A stretch of DNA of 64,000 bases. Origin: RGIG3040 sp964410675. GTDB lineage: Bacteria > Bacillota > Clostridia > Lachnospirales > Lachnospiraceae. The DNA is taken from the NCBI GenBank assembly GCA_964410675.1, contig CAYPIB010000001.1, forward strand, positions 26,888-90,887, given 5' to 3'. Shown here one piece after another: positions 34,959 through 44,527 of this stretch. The notes below the pieces were generated by a model. It saw only the letters and a program-made list of their open reading frames with translations, was not told the DNA's origin and searched no databases. The position numbers and the translations under genes are program-made. Every line of letters begins with the position of its first letter. Positions within the stretch are counted from its first letter, which is position 1.

Positions 34959-37580
34959 CTATTTTTGTTTCAACGCTGCCTGCGCCGCAGAAAGCCTTGC
35001 AATCGGTACGCGGAATGGTGAACAGGAAACATAATCAAGTCCAACATTATGACAGAATTCCACACTGGATGGATCACCGCCATGTTCCCCACAAATACCA
35101 AGCATAATATCAGGTCTTGCACTGCGTCCTTTTTTTGCAGCAACTTCAACTAATTTACCAACGCCGTTCTGGTCAATTTTTGCAAATGGATCAGATTCAT
35201 AAATTTTAGTTTTATAATAAGAATCTAAGAATTTGCCGGCATCATCTCTTGAAAATCCAAATGTCATCTGCGTCAAGTCATTTGTGCCGAAGGAGAAAAA
35301 TTCTGCCTCCTCTGCAATTTCATCGGCCGTAAGTGCTGCTCTTGGAATTTCAATCATCGTACCAATCTGATACGCAATAGCAGAACCCTTCTCTGCCTTT
35401 ACCTCTTCTGCCGTCTGCACAACAATATCCTTAACATATTTTAATTCTCTCTTTTCGCCAACGAGAGGTATCATCATTTCAGGAATGATTTGAAAGCCCT
35501 TTTCCTCCTGCACTTCAATTGCAGCTTCCATAATTGCTCTTGTCTGCATACGTGCAATTTCGGGATAGGTAACCGCAAGCCGACAGCCTCTATGTCCCAT
35601 CATCGGATTAAATTCATGCAAAGAATCACATGTTGCCTTTACGTCAGCCACACTAATTCCCATCTGGTTAGCAAGCTCTGCAATATCCTTTTCCTCAGTC
35701 GGAACAAATTCATGAAGCGGAGGATCTAAAAATCTGATTGTTACAGGCTTGCCTTCCATAACCTCATAAATAGATTTAAAATCGCCCTTTTGATATGGAA
35801 TTAATTCATTTAATGCTGCTTCTCTTTCCTCCTGTGTGTTTGATAAAATCATGATTCTAATTTTAGCAATTCGATCCGGATCAAAGAACATATGCTCCGT
35901 CCTGCACAGACCAATTCCTTCTGCACCAAGCTTTAATGCATTTAGCGCATCTGCCGGACTGTCAGCGTTTGTACGTACTTTGAGCATTCTGAATTTATCC
36001 GCAAGAGACATAATCCGATCAAAGTTTCCGCCAATAGTTGCTTCAACTGTTTTAATATCACCTTTGTAAATTTTTCCGGTTGAACCATCGAGAGAAATAT
36101 AGTCTCCCTCATTAAATATGTGACCGCCTAAAGAAAATGTTTTATCTTTTTCACTTATTTTAATTTCACCGCATCCGGAAACGCAGCAAGTCCCCATCCC
36201 TCTGGCAACAACTGCCGCATGAGAAGTCATACCGCCTCTAACGGTTAAAATACCTTTAGAAGCATTCATACCTTCTATATCCTCAGGTGAAGTCTCTAAC
36301 CGAACCAGAATAACTCTTTCGCCGCGATCACCTGCATTTTTAGCATCATCTGCAGTAAAGTAAACTCTTCCTCCCGCAGCACCAGGTGATGCAGGAAGCG
36401 CTGAACCGATTACTTCGCCCTCCTTCAAAGCAACCTTATCAAACATTGGGTGAAGCAGCTGGTCAAGTGATTTTGCATCTATACGAAGCACTGCTTCTTC
36501 TTCTGATATCTTTCCTTCGTCTATTAAATCACAAGCAATCTGCAGTGCCGCTGCTGCCGTTCTTTTTCCGCTCCTTGTCTGTAAAAAGTAAAGCTTCTTA
36601 TCTTCAATTGTAAATTCCATATCCTGCATATCACGATAATGTGCTTCCAGTTTATTGGCTATTTCAATAAATTGCTCATAACATTCCGGTAAGTCCTCTT
36701 CGAGCTTTGAAATTGGCATTGGTGTACGGATTCCTGCCACAACATCCTCGCCCTGAGCATTAATTAAATATTCTCCATAAATAAGCCTTTCACCGGTAGA
36801 AGGATTTCTTGTAAATGCTACACCCGTTCCTGATGTATCTCCCATATTACCAAATACCATCGCCTGAACATTTACTGCTGTCCCCCAGTCACCCGGTATA
36901 TCATTCATACGTCTGTATATAATAGCTCTCTCATTATCCCAAGAGCGGAAAACAGCTTTAACAGCCTCCATCAGCTGTTCCCTTGGCTCCTGCGGAAAAT
37001 CAGTTCCCATTTTTTCTTTGTATATCCCTTTAAATTTTGCAATGACCTCTTTTAAATCATCTGCAGTTAAATCATTATCGTATTTAGCTCCCTTACTCTC
37101 TTTTGTTTCTTCTAAAACTTGGTCAAAATAAAACTTTGGAATTTCCATTACGACGTCTGAAAACATCTGAATAAATCGACGGTAAGAATCGTATGCAAAT
37201 CTTGGATTTCCTGTATTTTTAGCAAATCCATCTACTGCTGTATCATTAAGTCCTAAGTTTAGAATGGTATCCATCATTCCCGGCATAGAAGCCCTTGATC
37301 CGGACCGCACGGATACTAACAATGGATTTTCATTATCTCCAAACTTTTTTCCTTGCTTTTCTTCCAGTTTAGCTAATGCATCAAAAATCTGACTGCATAT
37401 TTCATCTGAAACTACCTTATTCTGCTTATAATAATCGGTACAAGCCTCTGTAGTCACTGTAAATCCCTGTGGAATCGGAAGTCCCAAATTTGTCATTTCT
37501 GCCAGATTGGCTCCCTTCCCCCCTAACAAATTGCGCATATCTGCATTTCCTTCTTCAAACAAATACACCCATTTTACCAT
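34959..37580 (-). CDS. ppdK: Pyruvate, phosphate dikinase
   Basis: An 873-residue enzyme of normal length that interconverts pyruvate + ATP + Pi with PEP + AMP + PPi. The N-terminal ATP-grasp domain starts MVKWVYLFEEGNADMRNLLGG-like, the swivelling His domain has the phosphorylated His in GGMTSHAAVVARGMG (about residue 455), and the C-terminal PEP/pyruvate domain has the catalytic Cys in LGICGEHGGDP (about 831). In clostridia it works in glycolysis with PPi or in gluconeogenesis. ATG 37580 has GGGAG about ten bases upstream. Monocistronic. Confidence 0.95.
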   Translation of the reverse strand: MVKWVYLFEEGNADMRNLLGGKGANLAEMTNLGLPIPQGFTVTTEACTDYYKQNKVVSDEICSQIFDALAKLEEKQGKKFGDNENPLLVSVRSGSRASMPGMMDTILNLGLNDTAVDGFAKNTGNPRFAYDSYRRFIQMFSDVVMEIPKFYFDQVLEETKESKGAKYDNDLTADDLKEVIAKFKGIYKEKMGTDFPQEPREQLMEAVKAVFRSWDNERAIIYRRMNDIPGDWGTAVNVQAMVFGNMGDTSGTGVAFTRNPSTGERLIYGEYLINAQGEDVVAGIRTPMPISKLEEDLPECYEQFIEIANKLEAHYRDMQDMEFTIEDKKLYFLQTRSGKRTAAAALQIACDLIDEGKISEEEAVLRIDAKSLDQLLHPMFDKVALKEGEVIGSALPASPGAAGGRVYFTADDAKNAGDRGERVILVRLETSPEDIEGMNASKGILTVRGGMTSHAAVVARGMGTCCVSGCGEIKISEKDKTFSLGGHIFNEGDYISLDGSTGKIYKGDIKTVEATIGGNFDRIMSLADKFRMLKVRTNADSPADALNALKLGAEGIGLCRTEHMFFDPDRIAKIRIMILSNTQEEREAALNELIPYQKGDFKSIYEVMEGKPVTIRFLDPPLHEFVPTEEKDIAELANQMGISVADVKATCDSLHEFNPMMGHRGCRLAVTYPEIARMQTRAIMEAAIEVQEEKGFQIIPEMMIPLVGEKRELKYVKDIVVQTAEEVKAEKGSAIAYQIGTMIEIPRAALTADEIAEEAEFFSFGTNDLTQMTFGFSRDDAGKFLDSYYKTKIYESDPFAKIDQNGVGKLVEVAAKKGRSARPDIMLGICGEHGGDPSSVEFCHNVGLDYVSCSPFRVPIARLSAAQAALKQK

Positions 37581-37742
37581 AAACCAATATCTCCCTTCAC
37601 ATTCGCACTTGCGTGATTTTGGGATAAGTATAACACGATTTGTCTAATATCGCACTCATTTGGTTTTTTAATTTAAACTTTTTGTTAATTTACACAAATA
37701 TTTTTAGACTATTTATGCAATTTTGCTAAAATATCATTATAC

Positions 37743-38906
37743 TTATACTAATAATTTTATAAATACCTTCTTAACGTAATCCTTGTAAACAGCCTTTATA
37801 ACATCTGCACCATATAAAATGTCAACACTTCCAATTTTGGCACCATCTAATGTATAAACTGCTTCTCCTGCCTTATCACCCATTTTTATTGGTGCTGTAA
37901 CTGTTTCCGGTACTTTTATTTCTTTCTGAACCAGTTCCATGTTTTTTCCATTCACATCCAAATACTGAAATGTTCCTGCATAGGTAATCGGAACACTGTC
38001 ATCAACTCCCCCTGTGACCGCTTTCTCACCTAAATTGTCTTTGTTTTCATCTTTATAAACGTTACTCACTGAAAATCCATAGTTTAACAGTTTGATTGCA
38101 TCCTGAAACCGCACCTTATAGTCAGGTGCCTTCATAATGACTGCTATTAAATCAATATCATCCCTTGTTGCAGTTGCTGCCAGACAATATTTAGCAGCAT
38201 TTGTGGAGCCAGTTTTTAAACCGGTAGCATATTCATATTGCTTCATTAGTTTATTCGTGCTTGAGAGAGTAAAATTACTTGATCCCTTTGCCGTAACATG
38301 TGTAATGTCCTCCATCCAGATTTTTGTATAATTAAAAACCTCCGGATGCTTCACCGTTAATTCTCTTGACATCAAAGCAACATCTTTCGCTGTTGTCATA
38401 TGTCCTTCTGAGTCCGATAAGCCGCAGCAGTCTTCAAAGGATGTATTCGTCATACCAAGCTCCTTTGCTCTTTGATTCATCAGCTTGACAAATTCCTCTT
38501 CACTGCCTGCTATGTGTTCTGCCATGACAACAGAGGCATCATTACCGCTTGCAACTGCAATACACTTTATTAATGTATCTACCGTTTGTATCTCACCTTC
38601 TTCTAAAAATACTTGAGAACCTCCCATAGACTTTGCAAATGCACTCGTTACAACCTCATCTGTAAGTTTAATTTTTCCCGCATCAAGTGCCTCAAATATT
38701 AGAAGAAGAGACATAATCTTCGTAATACTTGCAGGATGAACCCTTTCCTCAGAATTTTTTTCATAAATTACCTGCCCTGTAGAAGCCTCCATTAATAAAA
38801 CCGAAGGTGCTGCTATATCAATTGCAATTTCTTCTGCATAAGCTGCATTTCCAAAATGTAAAAATATAATGACAGGGGTAAGTAACGCTGCTATTATTCT
38901 CTTCAT
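37743..38906 (-). CDS. D-alanyl-D-alanine carboxypeptidase (DacA/DacF type)
   Basis: A 387-residue penicillin-binding protein that trims peptidoglycan peptides. A signal peptide covers residues 1-24 (cleavage after AYA). The active-site motifs are in order: S-x-x-K in HPASITKIMS, S-x-N in VASGNDASVVM and K-T-G in TGLKTGSTNAA. The C-terminal PBP5-type domain begins near residue 280, and the last residues (YVKKVFIKLL) may be an amphipathic membrane anchor. ATG 38906 has GGAAAG eight bases upstream. Exact paralog is not certain. Confidence 0.9.
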   Translation of the reverse strand: MKRIIAALLTPVIIFLHFGNAAYAEEIAIDIAAPSVLLMEASTGQVIYEKNSEERVHPASITKIMSLLLIFEALDAGKIKLTDEVVTSAFAKSMGGSQVFLEEGEIQTVDTLIKCIAVASGNDASVVMAEHIAGSEEEFVKLMNQRAKELGMTNTSFEDCCGLSDSEGHMTTAKDVALMSRELTVKHPEVFNYTKIWMEDITHVTAKGSSNFTLSSTNKLMKQYEYATGLKTGSTNAAKYCLAATATRDDIDLIAVIMKAPDYKVRFQDAIKLLNYGFSVSNVYKDENKDNLGEKAVTGGVDDSVPITYAGTFQYLDVNGKNMELVQKEIKVPETVTAPIKMGDKAGEAVYTLDGAKIGSVDILYGADVIKAVYKDYVKKVFIKLLV

Positions 38907-38949
38907 ACACTCTTTCCATCCATATTTTGCTTGTTACTATACATAATAA

Positions 38950-38977
38950 AAAAAGCAGGAGAATATTCCTGCTTTTT
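38950..38977 (-). terminator. Terminator after the liv/cytidylate-kinase-like operon
   Basis: AAAAAGCAGGA (38950-38960) pairs with TCCTGCTTTTT (38967-38977) with a six-base loop, and minus-strand T run follows. It lies between the cytidylate-kinase-like gene and the carboxypeptidase gene. Confidence 0.85.
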
Positions 38978-39044
38978 GCGTTTTTACTTGTCCCTTTTGA
39001 ATTTTATTTTATATTTGAATTATAATTATATTTTTAATAATTTT

Positions 39045-39677
39045 TTATTTTATATTTTTACGAAAACGAATTTTCATATAACTTATAATTTCTTCAATAC
39101 AGCCATCAAATCCTAACTTACTGCTATTTAAGCATAGGTCATAATTTCTGGCATCATTCCACTCTCTGCCCGTATAATAATGATAATATTCCGCTCTCTG
39201 CTTATCGGTTTTAGCAATATACTTCTCAACATCCTTGTCTTCTAGACCGATGCGTTCCTTTGCTTTTTCAAGACTGAATTCCTGATCCGCATGTACAAAT
39301 ACACGAATCACATTCGGATAGTCTTTTAATACAAAATCCGCACACCTGCCGATAATAACACAGGATTCCGTCTCGGCCAGCTCGCGAATCACCTTAGCCT
39401 GATAATTAAACAAATTATCATGCGATGAAAAATTATCACTTTCCGGCGGAATCAGTTGTCCTTCATATATATTTTTAATTATGCGTCTAAGCGGACTGGT
39501 TTTTAAATGCTCATCAGCTTCTCCAAACAACCCTTCCGAAATACCGCTTTCATCAGAGGCTAACCGCATTAATTCTCTGTCATAACAATGAATACCGAGC
39601 TGCTTTGCAAGCTCCTTTCCAATTGTTCTACCGCCGCTTCCGTAGTGTCTGGCAATGGTAATCACATAGTTATCCAT
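39045..39677 (-). CDS. Cytidylate kinase-like protein
   Basis: A 210-residue P-loop kinase of the cytidylate-kinase-2-like family. The N-terminus reads VITIARHYGSGGRTIGKELA (P-loop GSGGRTIG), and CVIIGRCADFVL and AKERIGLEDKDVEKYI are also typical. It differs from the true Cmk and its substrate is unknown. The start is the ATG at 39677 with GGAGGG eight bases upstream. It lies 19 bases after livF, so it seems to be the last gene of the branched-chain amino-acid operon, an unusual partner. Confidence 0.82.
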   Translation of the reverse strand: MDNYVITIARHYGSGGRTIGKELAKQLGIHCYDRELMRLASDESGISEGLFGEADEHLKTSPLRRIIKNIYEGQLIPPESDNFSSHDNLFNYQAKVIRELAETESCVIIGRCADFVLKDYPNVIRVFVHADQEFSLEKAKERIGLEDKDVEKYIAKTDKQRAEYYHYYTGREWNDARNYDLCLNSSKLGFDGCIEEIISYMKIRFRKNIK

Positions 39678-39696
39678 AAGAAATCCCTCCAATTCT

Positions 39697-40407
39697 TTAT
39701 TCTCCTAAATAAGCTTTTTTAATTTCATTATTATTCATTAACTCTTTTGCATCACCGGAAAGAACAATATTTCCAGTTTCTAAAACATACGCCCTGTCGG
39801 CAATAGATAATGCTTTTTTTGCATTTTGCTCTACTAAAAGCACCGTTGTTCCGGAATCACTGACATCTTTTATTATATTAAAAATCTCATTGACAAAAAT
39901 TGGGGAAAGTCCCATTGATGGTTCATCCATTAAAATAATCGACGGATGGCTCATCAGTGCTCTTCCCATCGCAAGCATCTGCTGCTCACCACCGCTAAGC
40001 GTTCCTGCCAGCTGCTTTCTGCGCTCCTTCAATCTAGGAAATCGGGAAAATACAATTTCCATCGTCTCTTCTATCTCTTGCTTACTCGTCCGGGTATAAG
40101 CACCCATTAACAAATTTTCATATACTGACAGCTGTGCAAATACACGTCTTCCTTCGGGAACATGAGCCATACCAAGTGAAACAATTTTATGACCCGGTAT
40201 TTTTGTTATATCTTTTCCTTCAAAAAAAACGGTACCGCTGCTGGCCTGAATCAAACCGGTAACAGTATGGAGAATTGTTGTCTTGCCTGCACCGTTTGCG
40301 CCGATTAAAGCAATAACCTCTCCTTTATTTACTTCAAAATCTATGCCCTTGACTGCCTGTATCATACCATAATGTACTTGCAATCCCTTAACTTCCAACA
40401 TTGCCAT
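39697..40407 (-). CDS. livF: Branched-chain amino acid ABC transporter ATP-binding protein LivF
   Basis: A 236-residue ATPase. Walker A GANGAGKTTILHTVTG, signature TLSGGEQQMLAMGRAL and Walker B IILMDEPSMGLSP are complete, and the sequence has the LivF-type MLEVKGLQVHYGMIQAVKG start. It energises import together with LivG. ATG 40407 has GGAGG eight bases upstream and lies 12 bases behind livG. Confidence 0.92.
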   Translation of the reverse strand: MAMLEVKGLQVHYGMIQAVKGIDFEVNKGEVIALIGANGAGKTTILHTVTGLIQASSGTVFFEGKDITKIPGHKIVSLGMAHVPEGRRVFAQLSVYENLLMGAYTRTSKQEIEETMEIVFSRFPRLKERRKQLAGTLSGGEQQMLAMGRALMSHPSIILMDEPSMGLSPIFVNEIFNIIKDVSDSGTTVLLVEQNAKKALSIADRAYVLETGNIVLSGDAKELMNNNEIKKAYLGE

Positions 40408-40419
40408 GCATATAGCCTC

Positions 40420-41178
40420 CTATTCGCCCAAATAAGCAGTAATAACTGCTTTATTGTTTAATACCTCACTAGTCTCACCTTGTGCCAGTACCTCGCCAAA
40501 ATTCAGCACTGTAAGCTTCTCACAAATACCGGATACCAGTTTCATATCATGTTCGATTAAGAGAATAGTCATTTCAAAATTATCCCGTACAAAGCGAATC
40601 GTATCCATCAGCTCACCTGTCTCATTCGGATTCATCCCCGCTGCCGGTTCATCTAATAAAAGAAGCTTTGGATTTGTTGCCAGCGCCCTTGCAATTTCTA
40701 ATTTTCTCTGTTTCCCGTATGGAAGGTTTGCCGCTAATAAATCAGCTTCCTCTTCTAAACCAAATACCTTCAAGATTTCTAAGGCTTTTTCATTCATTTC
40801 TTTTTCTACTTTAAAATATCTTGGCAGCTTCAAAATGCCTTCGATGGTAGAATATGAATACTGATTATGAAGCCCGGCTTTTACATTGTCAAGCACACTC
40901 ATCTCTTTAAACAGACGAATATTTTGAAAGGTTCTGGCTATTCCAGCCTTATTTACTTCAATGTTATTTTTGGCAGTAATATTTTTGCCGTCAAGAACAA
41001 CCTTTCCCTCATCCGGCTTATAAACACCGGTAAGCAAGTTAAACATAGTTGTTTTCCCGGCGCCGTTTGGTCCAATTAAACCATACAGCTCGCCTTTTTC
41101 AATGCTGATTCCAAATTTATTTACTGCTCTTAGTCCCCCAAAAGAGATGCCTAAGTTACTTACTTCTAAAAGTGCCAT
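40420..41178 (-). CDS. livG: Branched-chain amino acid ABC transporter ATP-binding protein LivG
   Basis: A 252-residue ATPase with Walker A GPNGAGKTTMFNLLTG, a LivG-specific insertion (AGIARTFQNIRLF), Walker B LLLLDEPAAGMNP and switch His in LIEHDMKLV. The signature region is LPYGKQRKLEIARAL. ATG 41178 with GAGGAGG; stop to the next gene 12 bases. Pairs with LivF as the ATPase dimer. Confidence 0.92.
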   Translation of the reverse strand: MALLEVSNLGISFGGLRAVNKFGISIEKGELYGLIGPNGAGKTTMFNLLTGVYKPDEGKVVLDGKNITAKNNIEVNKAGIARTFQNIRLFKEMSVLDNVKAGLHNQYSYSTIEGILKLPRYFKVEKEMNEKALEILKVFGLEEEADLLAANLPYGKQRKLEIARALATNPKLLLLDEPAAGMNPNETGELMDTIRFVRDNFEMTILLIEHDMKLVSGICEKLTVLNFGEVLAQGETSEVLNNKAVITAYLGE

Positions 41179-41181
41179 ATC

Positions 41182-42255
41182 TTAAACCTCCTCTTTCGCT
41201 TTCGTTATGCGTCGCTTGAAGCTTTCTTTAGAAAGATAGCGTTCTCTAAATTCTTTTGCCTTCGGACTCCAATTAAAGAGCATCATCGCAATTAAAACAA
41301 TCGAGTAAATAAGCATACGATAATCATTGAGTCCACGAAGCAGCTCTGGAAGCAGTGTCAAAATAACAGCCGCAATAATAGAGCCTCTCATATTTCCAAT
41401 TCCGCCTAATACAACAAATACAAGAATCATGATTGACATATTATATCCAAAGTTTTTTGGAAGTGCCACCAAACTTGAAAGATTATGTGCGTAAAGGACA
41501 CCGCCAATACCGGCAAAAGCAGCGGATATCGAAAATGCAAGTAACTTATATTTTGTAATATTAATTCCGATTGATTCAGCCGCAATACGGTTGTCACGGA
41601 TTGACATAACTGCGCGTCCGGTTCTTGACTGAATAAAGTTAGTAATAACAAGAAACGTAATGAAAACAAGAATTGCTCCAATAATAAAATTAGAATCATT
41701 TGGAGTGCCCGTAATTCCTTGTGCACCTTTAATCAGTATTTCTCCATCCGGTTCCATATTTAAAGACATCAAATCTTTCATCGAAAAATGAAATCCCTTA
41801 CTGTCACGGCCAAGATATATTACATTCATAAAGTTTTTAATAATTTCGCCAAAAGCTAATGTTACAATTGCTAAATAGTCACCCTTTAAACGCAGTACCG
41901 GAATTCCGATGATTAGTCCACATAAACCAGCTGCTGCTGCACCTACTAATATTGCCAGAAAAAACCTCAATCCACTGTTAGGAATGGATAGAAACGTACA
42001 TTTACTAAAAAGAGCACTGGCAAATGCACCGACACACATAAATCCTGCATGCCCAAGGCTCAGCTCTCCTAATATACCAACAGTCAGGTTTAGAGACATC
42101 GCTAATATAACATACGTACAAATCGGTACTAAAAGTCCCATCATCAAGCTTGAGAGTGCCCCTGCTCCTACTAATACGAGAACGATAAGGGCGGCAAGTA
42201 TAATCATAGATGCCGTAATAAGATTACTTTTTGTTTGTTTGCTCAAATTCTTCAT
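41182..42255 (-). CDS. livM: Branched-chain amino acid ABC transporter permease LivM
   Basis: A 357-residue permease with about ten membrane segments. Hallmarks are LTVGILGELSLGHAGFMCVG near residue 55 and the coupling loop SRTGRAVMSIRDNRIAAESIGI. It forms the channel with LivH. ATG 42255 has GAGAGGAGAGG upstream. Separated by 3 bases from livG, so translation is probably coupled. Confidence 0.92.
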   Translation of the reverse strand: MKNLSKQTKSNLITASMIILAALIVLVLVGAGALSSLMMGLLVPICTYVILAMSLNLTVGILGELSLGHAGFMCVGAFASALFSKCTFLSIPNSGLRFFLAILVGAAAAGLCGLIIGIPVLRLKGDYLAIVTLAFGEIIKNFMNVIYLGRDSKGFHFSMKDLMSLNMEPDGEILIKGAQGITGTPNDSNFIIGAILVFITFLVITNFIQSRTGRAVMSIRDNRIAAESIGINITKYKLLAFSISAAFAGIGGVLYAHNLSSLVALPKNFGYNMSIMILVFVVLGGIGNMRGSIIAAVILTLLPELLRGLNDYRMLIYSIVLIAMMLFNWSPKAKEFRERYLSKESFKRRITKAKEEV

Positions 42256-42269
42256 CTTCCTCTCCTCTC

Positions 42270-43151
42270 TCAGACTTTTTCCTGAATATTCTTACCAAGA
42301 ATACCGGTTGGTTTTACTAAGAGAACAACAATTAGTACACCAAATACAATTGCATCTGATAACTGAGATGAAATATATGCTTTTCCTAAGCTTTCGATAA
42401 TGCCAAGCAAAATGCCGCCGATAAATGCTCCCGGAATGGAACCAATACCGCCAAACACAGCCGCAACAAAGGCTTTGATACCCGGCATCGAACCTGTATA
42501 TGGATTTAATGTAGAATAGGCTGAGCATAAAAGAACACCGGCAATTGCTGCCAGAGCAGACCCAATCGCAAAAGTAAGGGCGATTGTCCCATTGACATTA
42601 ATTCCCATAAGCTGTGCAGCGCCTTTATCTTCTGAAACAGCAAGCATGGCTCTGCCGGCCTTAGATTTTTTAATAAACAACGTAAGACAAATCATAATAA
42701 CAATACAAACTAATACCGTTACAATTGTTAATGCCGGTATTTGTAGTTTTCCATCTGCTAACACAAGCGGTGGTGCTGTTACGACTGACTGGAATGATTT
42801 CGGAGAAGCTCCGAATATTAAAAGTGCAATATTTTGCAGCAAATAGCTGACACCAATCGCTGTAATTAAAACTGCAAGCGGGGATGCCATTCGAAGCGGT
42901 TTATATGCCACCTTCTCAATTGTAACTCCTAGAACAGTACAAACGGCCATTGCAATAAGGATGCCAAGTAATGGATGCATTCCCAGACTGCTCACAGTCA
43001 TAAATACCATATAGCCGCCAATCATAATGACATCGCCATGTGCAAAATTCAACATTTTTGCAATACCATAAACCATTGTATATCCAAGCGCGATAATTGC
43101 GTATACACTGCCCAAACTTATACCATTTACCAAATAGGTTATAAAACTCAT
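42270..43151 (-). CDS. livH: Branched-chain amino acid ABC transporter permease LivH
   Basis: A 293-residue permease with about eight membrane segments. Family motifs GISLGSVYAIIALGYTMVYG at the start, MLNFAHGDVIMIGGY and the coupling loop KAGRAMLAVSEDKGAAQLMGI are present. The ATG at 43151 with AAAGGTG eight bases upstream is the start; the frame that reaches 43244 reads through the hairpin after livK. Works with LivM. Confidence 0.92.
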   Translation of the reverse strand: MSFITYLVNGISLGSVYAIIALGYTMVYGIAKMLNFAHGDVIMIGGYMVFMTVSSLGMHPLLGILIAMAVCTVLGVTIEKVAYKPLRMASPLAVLITAIGVSYLLQNIALLIFGASPKSFQSVVTAPPLVLADGKLQIPALTIVTVLVCIVIMICLTLFIKKSKAGRAMLAVSEDKGAAQLMGINVNGTIALTFAIGSALAAIAGVLLCSAYSTLNPYTGSMPGIKAFVAAVFGGIGSIPGAFIGGILLGIIESLGKAYISSQLSDAIVFGVLIVVLLVKPTGILGKNIQEKV

Positions 43152-43226
43152 AGTATACACCTTTCTTTCTAAAATCTTTACCTCGTGACAGTATAGCATA
43201 CTTTTATTTATTTTTCTACAAAAAAA

Positions 43227-43251
43227 AGAGGAACTGCGTGGCAATTCCTCT
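43227..43251 (-). terminator. Intercistronic hairpin between livK and livH
   Basis: AGAGGAA (43227-43233) pairs with TTCCTCT (43245-43251), and the minus strand continues with TTTTTTTT. Partial termination here would raise the amount of binding protein over the permeases, as at 19994-20027 in the sugar operon. Confidence 0.75.
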
Positions 43252-43275
43252 CTGAATCCTTAATGACAAAATCAT

Positions 43276-44445
43276 TTACATTGCTTTATAAACACCGTTT
43301 TCAATAATAACTGCTTTAGGTGCTTTATTTGGTTCACCGTCAGCTGTCCATGTCATACCTTCACCGGTTAGGCCATTAACGGTAATTTCAACCATTGCAG
43401 TCTTTAAAGCATCACATATATCGGATGCACTCATATCCGTTGTAATAGCTGCTTTTTCAGCTGCTGCTTTGATTGTATAAATAGCATCATAAGCATCCGC
43501 TGCAAATTGGTTTGGAACTTCATTAAAAGCTTTTTTGTAAGCCGTTACAAAACTCTGTGTTAATTCATCCGGTGCATCTGCTGCAAATGGTGTTAACAGC
43601 ATAACGCCTTCGGCTAAAGATAAATCAAACTTTTCAACCGTTAAAAGTCCGTCTAAGCCATCACATCCGAAGAAATCCGGAGTAAAGCCCACTGCTTTTG
43701 CCTGCGCTAAAATTAAAGCTGCTTCATTGTAATAAATTGGCAGAAATACTAATTCCGCACCACTATCCTTTGCCTTTTGAAGCTGCACGTTGAAATCCTT
43801 ATTGCTGTCTGCTGTAAATGCTTCCGTACTAACTACTTCAATATTCTGATTTTTAGCCTCTTCTGCAAATGTCTGATAAATACCACTGGAATAGACCGAA
43901 GAACTATCATAAATAACCGCAACCTTAGTTGCTAAATTATGCTCACCGATATACTGCGCTGATGCTTTCCCTTGATTTGGATCCGCAAAACAAATACGAA
44001 AGGCATTGTCATGCTGTATACATTCAACTGCTGAACCTGATGGTGTCAGCTGGAATATATTATCCTGTGATGATTTTTCAACAACTGCGATACAAGGTGT
44101 ACTTGTTACGGTACCCATAAGCATCTGCATGTTCCAGTCCTTAAGTGTATTATATGCATTTACGGACTTCTCAGCATCACTTTCATCATCCTGATAATTA
44201 AACACTAATTGCTCGCCATTCACACCGCCTGCCGCATTGATTTCATCTACTGCAAGCTGAGCACCATTTTTAACTGCAATACCATAAATTGCGTTATCGC
44301 CCGTTGTTGGTCCAATACCGCCAATCTTAAAACCATCTCCGCTATTTGTGCCGCCGTCTGCTTCAGATGTTTTATTTTGGCATCCAGTCAATAACGCGGC
44401 CGCCAAAGAAACACAGAGCAACACCCCGATTAATCTCTTTTTCAT
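43276..44445 (-). CDS. livK: Branched-chain amino acid-binding lipoprotein (LivK/LivJ type)
   Basis: A 389-residue binding protein. Residues 1-21 are a lipoprotein signal with the lipobox LLTGC. The body starts FKIGGIGPTTGDNAIYGIAVKNGAQLAVDE-like and is a periplasmic-binding fold of type I (GIYQTFAEEAKNQNIEV; FAADAYDAIYTIKAA). It delivers Leu/Ile/Val, or perhaps other amino acids, to LivHM. ATG 44445 has GGAGG about eight bases upstream. First gene of the operon. Confidence 0.9.
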   Translation of the reverse strand: MKKRLIGVLLCVSLAAALLTGCQNKTSEADGGTNSGDGFKIGGIGPTTGDNAIYGIAVKNGAQLAVDEINAAGGVNGEQLVFNYQDDESDAEKSVNAYNTLKDWNMQMLMGTVTSTPCIAVVEKSSQDNIFQLTPSGSAVECIQHDNAFRICFADPNQGKASAQYIGEHNLATKVAVIYDSSSVYSSGIYQTFAEEAKNQNIEVVSTEAFTADSNKDFNVQLQKAKDSGAELVFLPIYYNEAALILAQAKAVGFTPDFFGCDGLDGLLTVEKFDLSLAEGVMLLTPFAADAPDELTQSFVTAYKKAFNEVPNQFAADAYDAIYTIKAAAEKAAITTDMSASDICDALKTAMVEITVNGLTGEGMTWTADGEPNKAPKAVIIENGVYKAM

Positions 44446-44527
44446 AAAATTCTCCTCCTAAATAAAAAGTTCTCATTGAGTTTTTATAGAAGTCATCATA
44501 AAATAAATAAAAATTTTTGTCAATGGT

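Noticed and set aside
43152..43244. N-terminal extension of LivH
   Set aside because: It reads through the intercistronic hairpin region and lacks similarity to LivH; ATG 43151 has a ribosome site.
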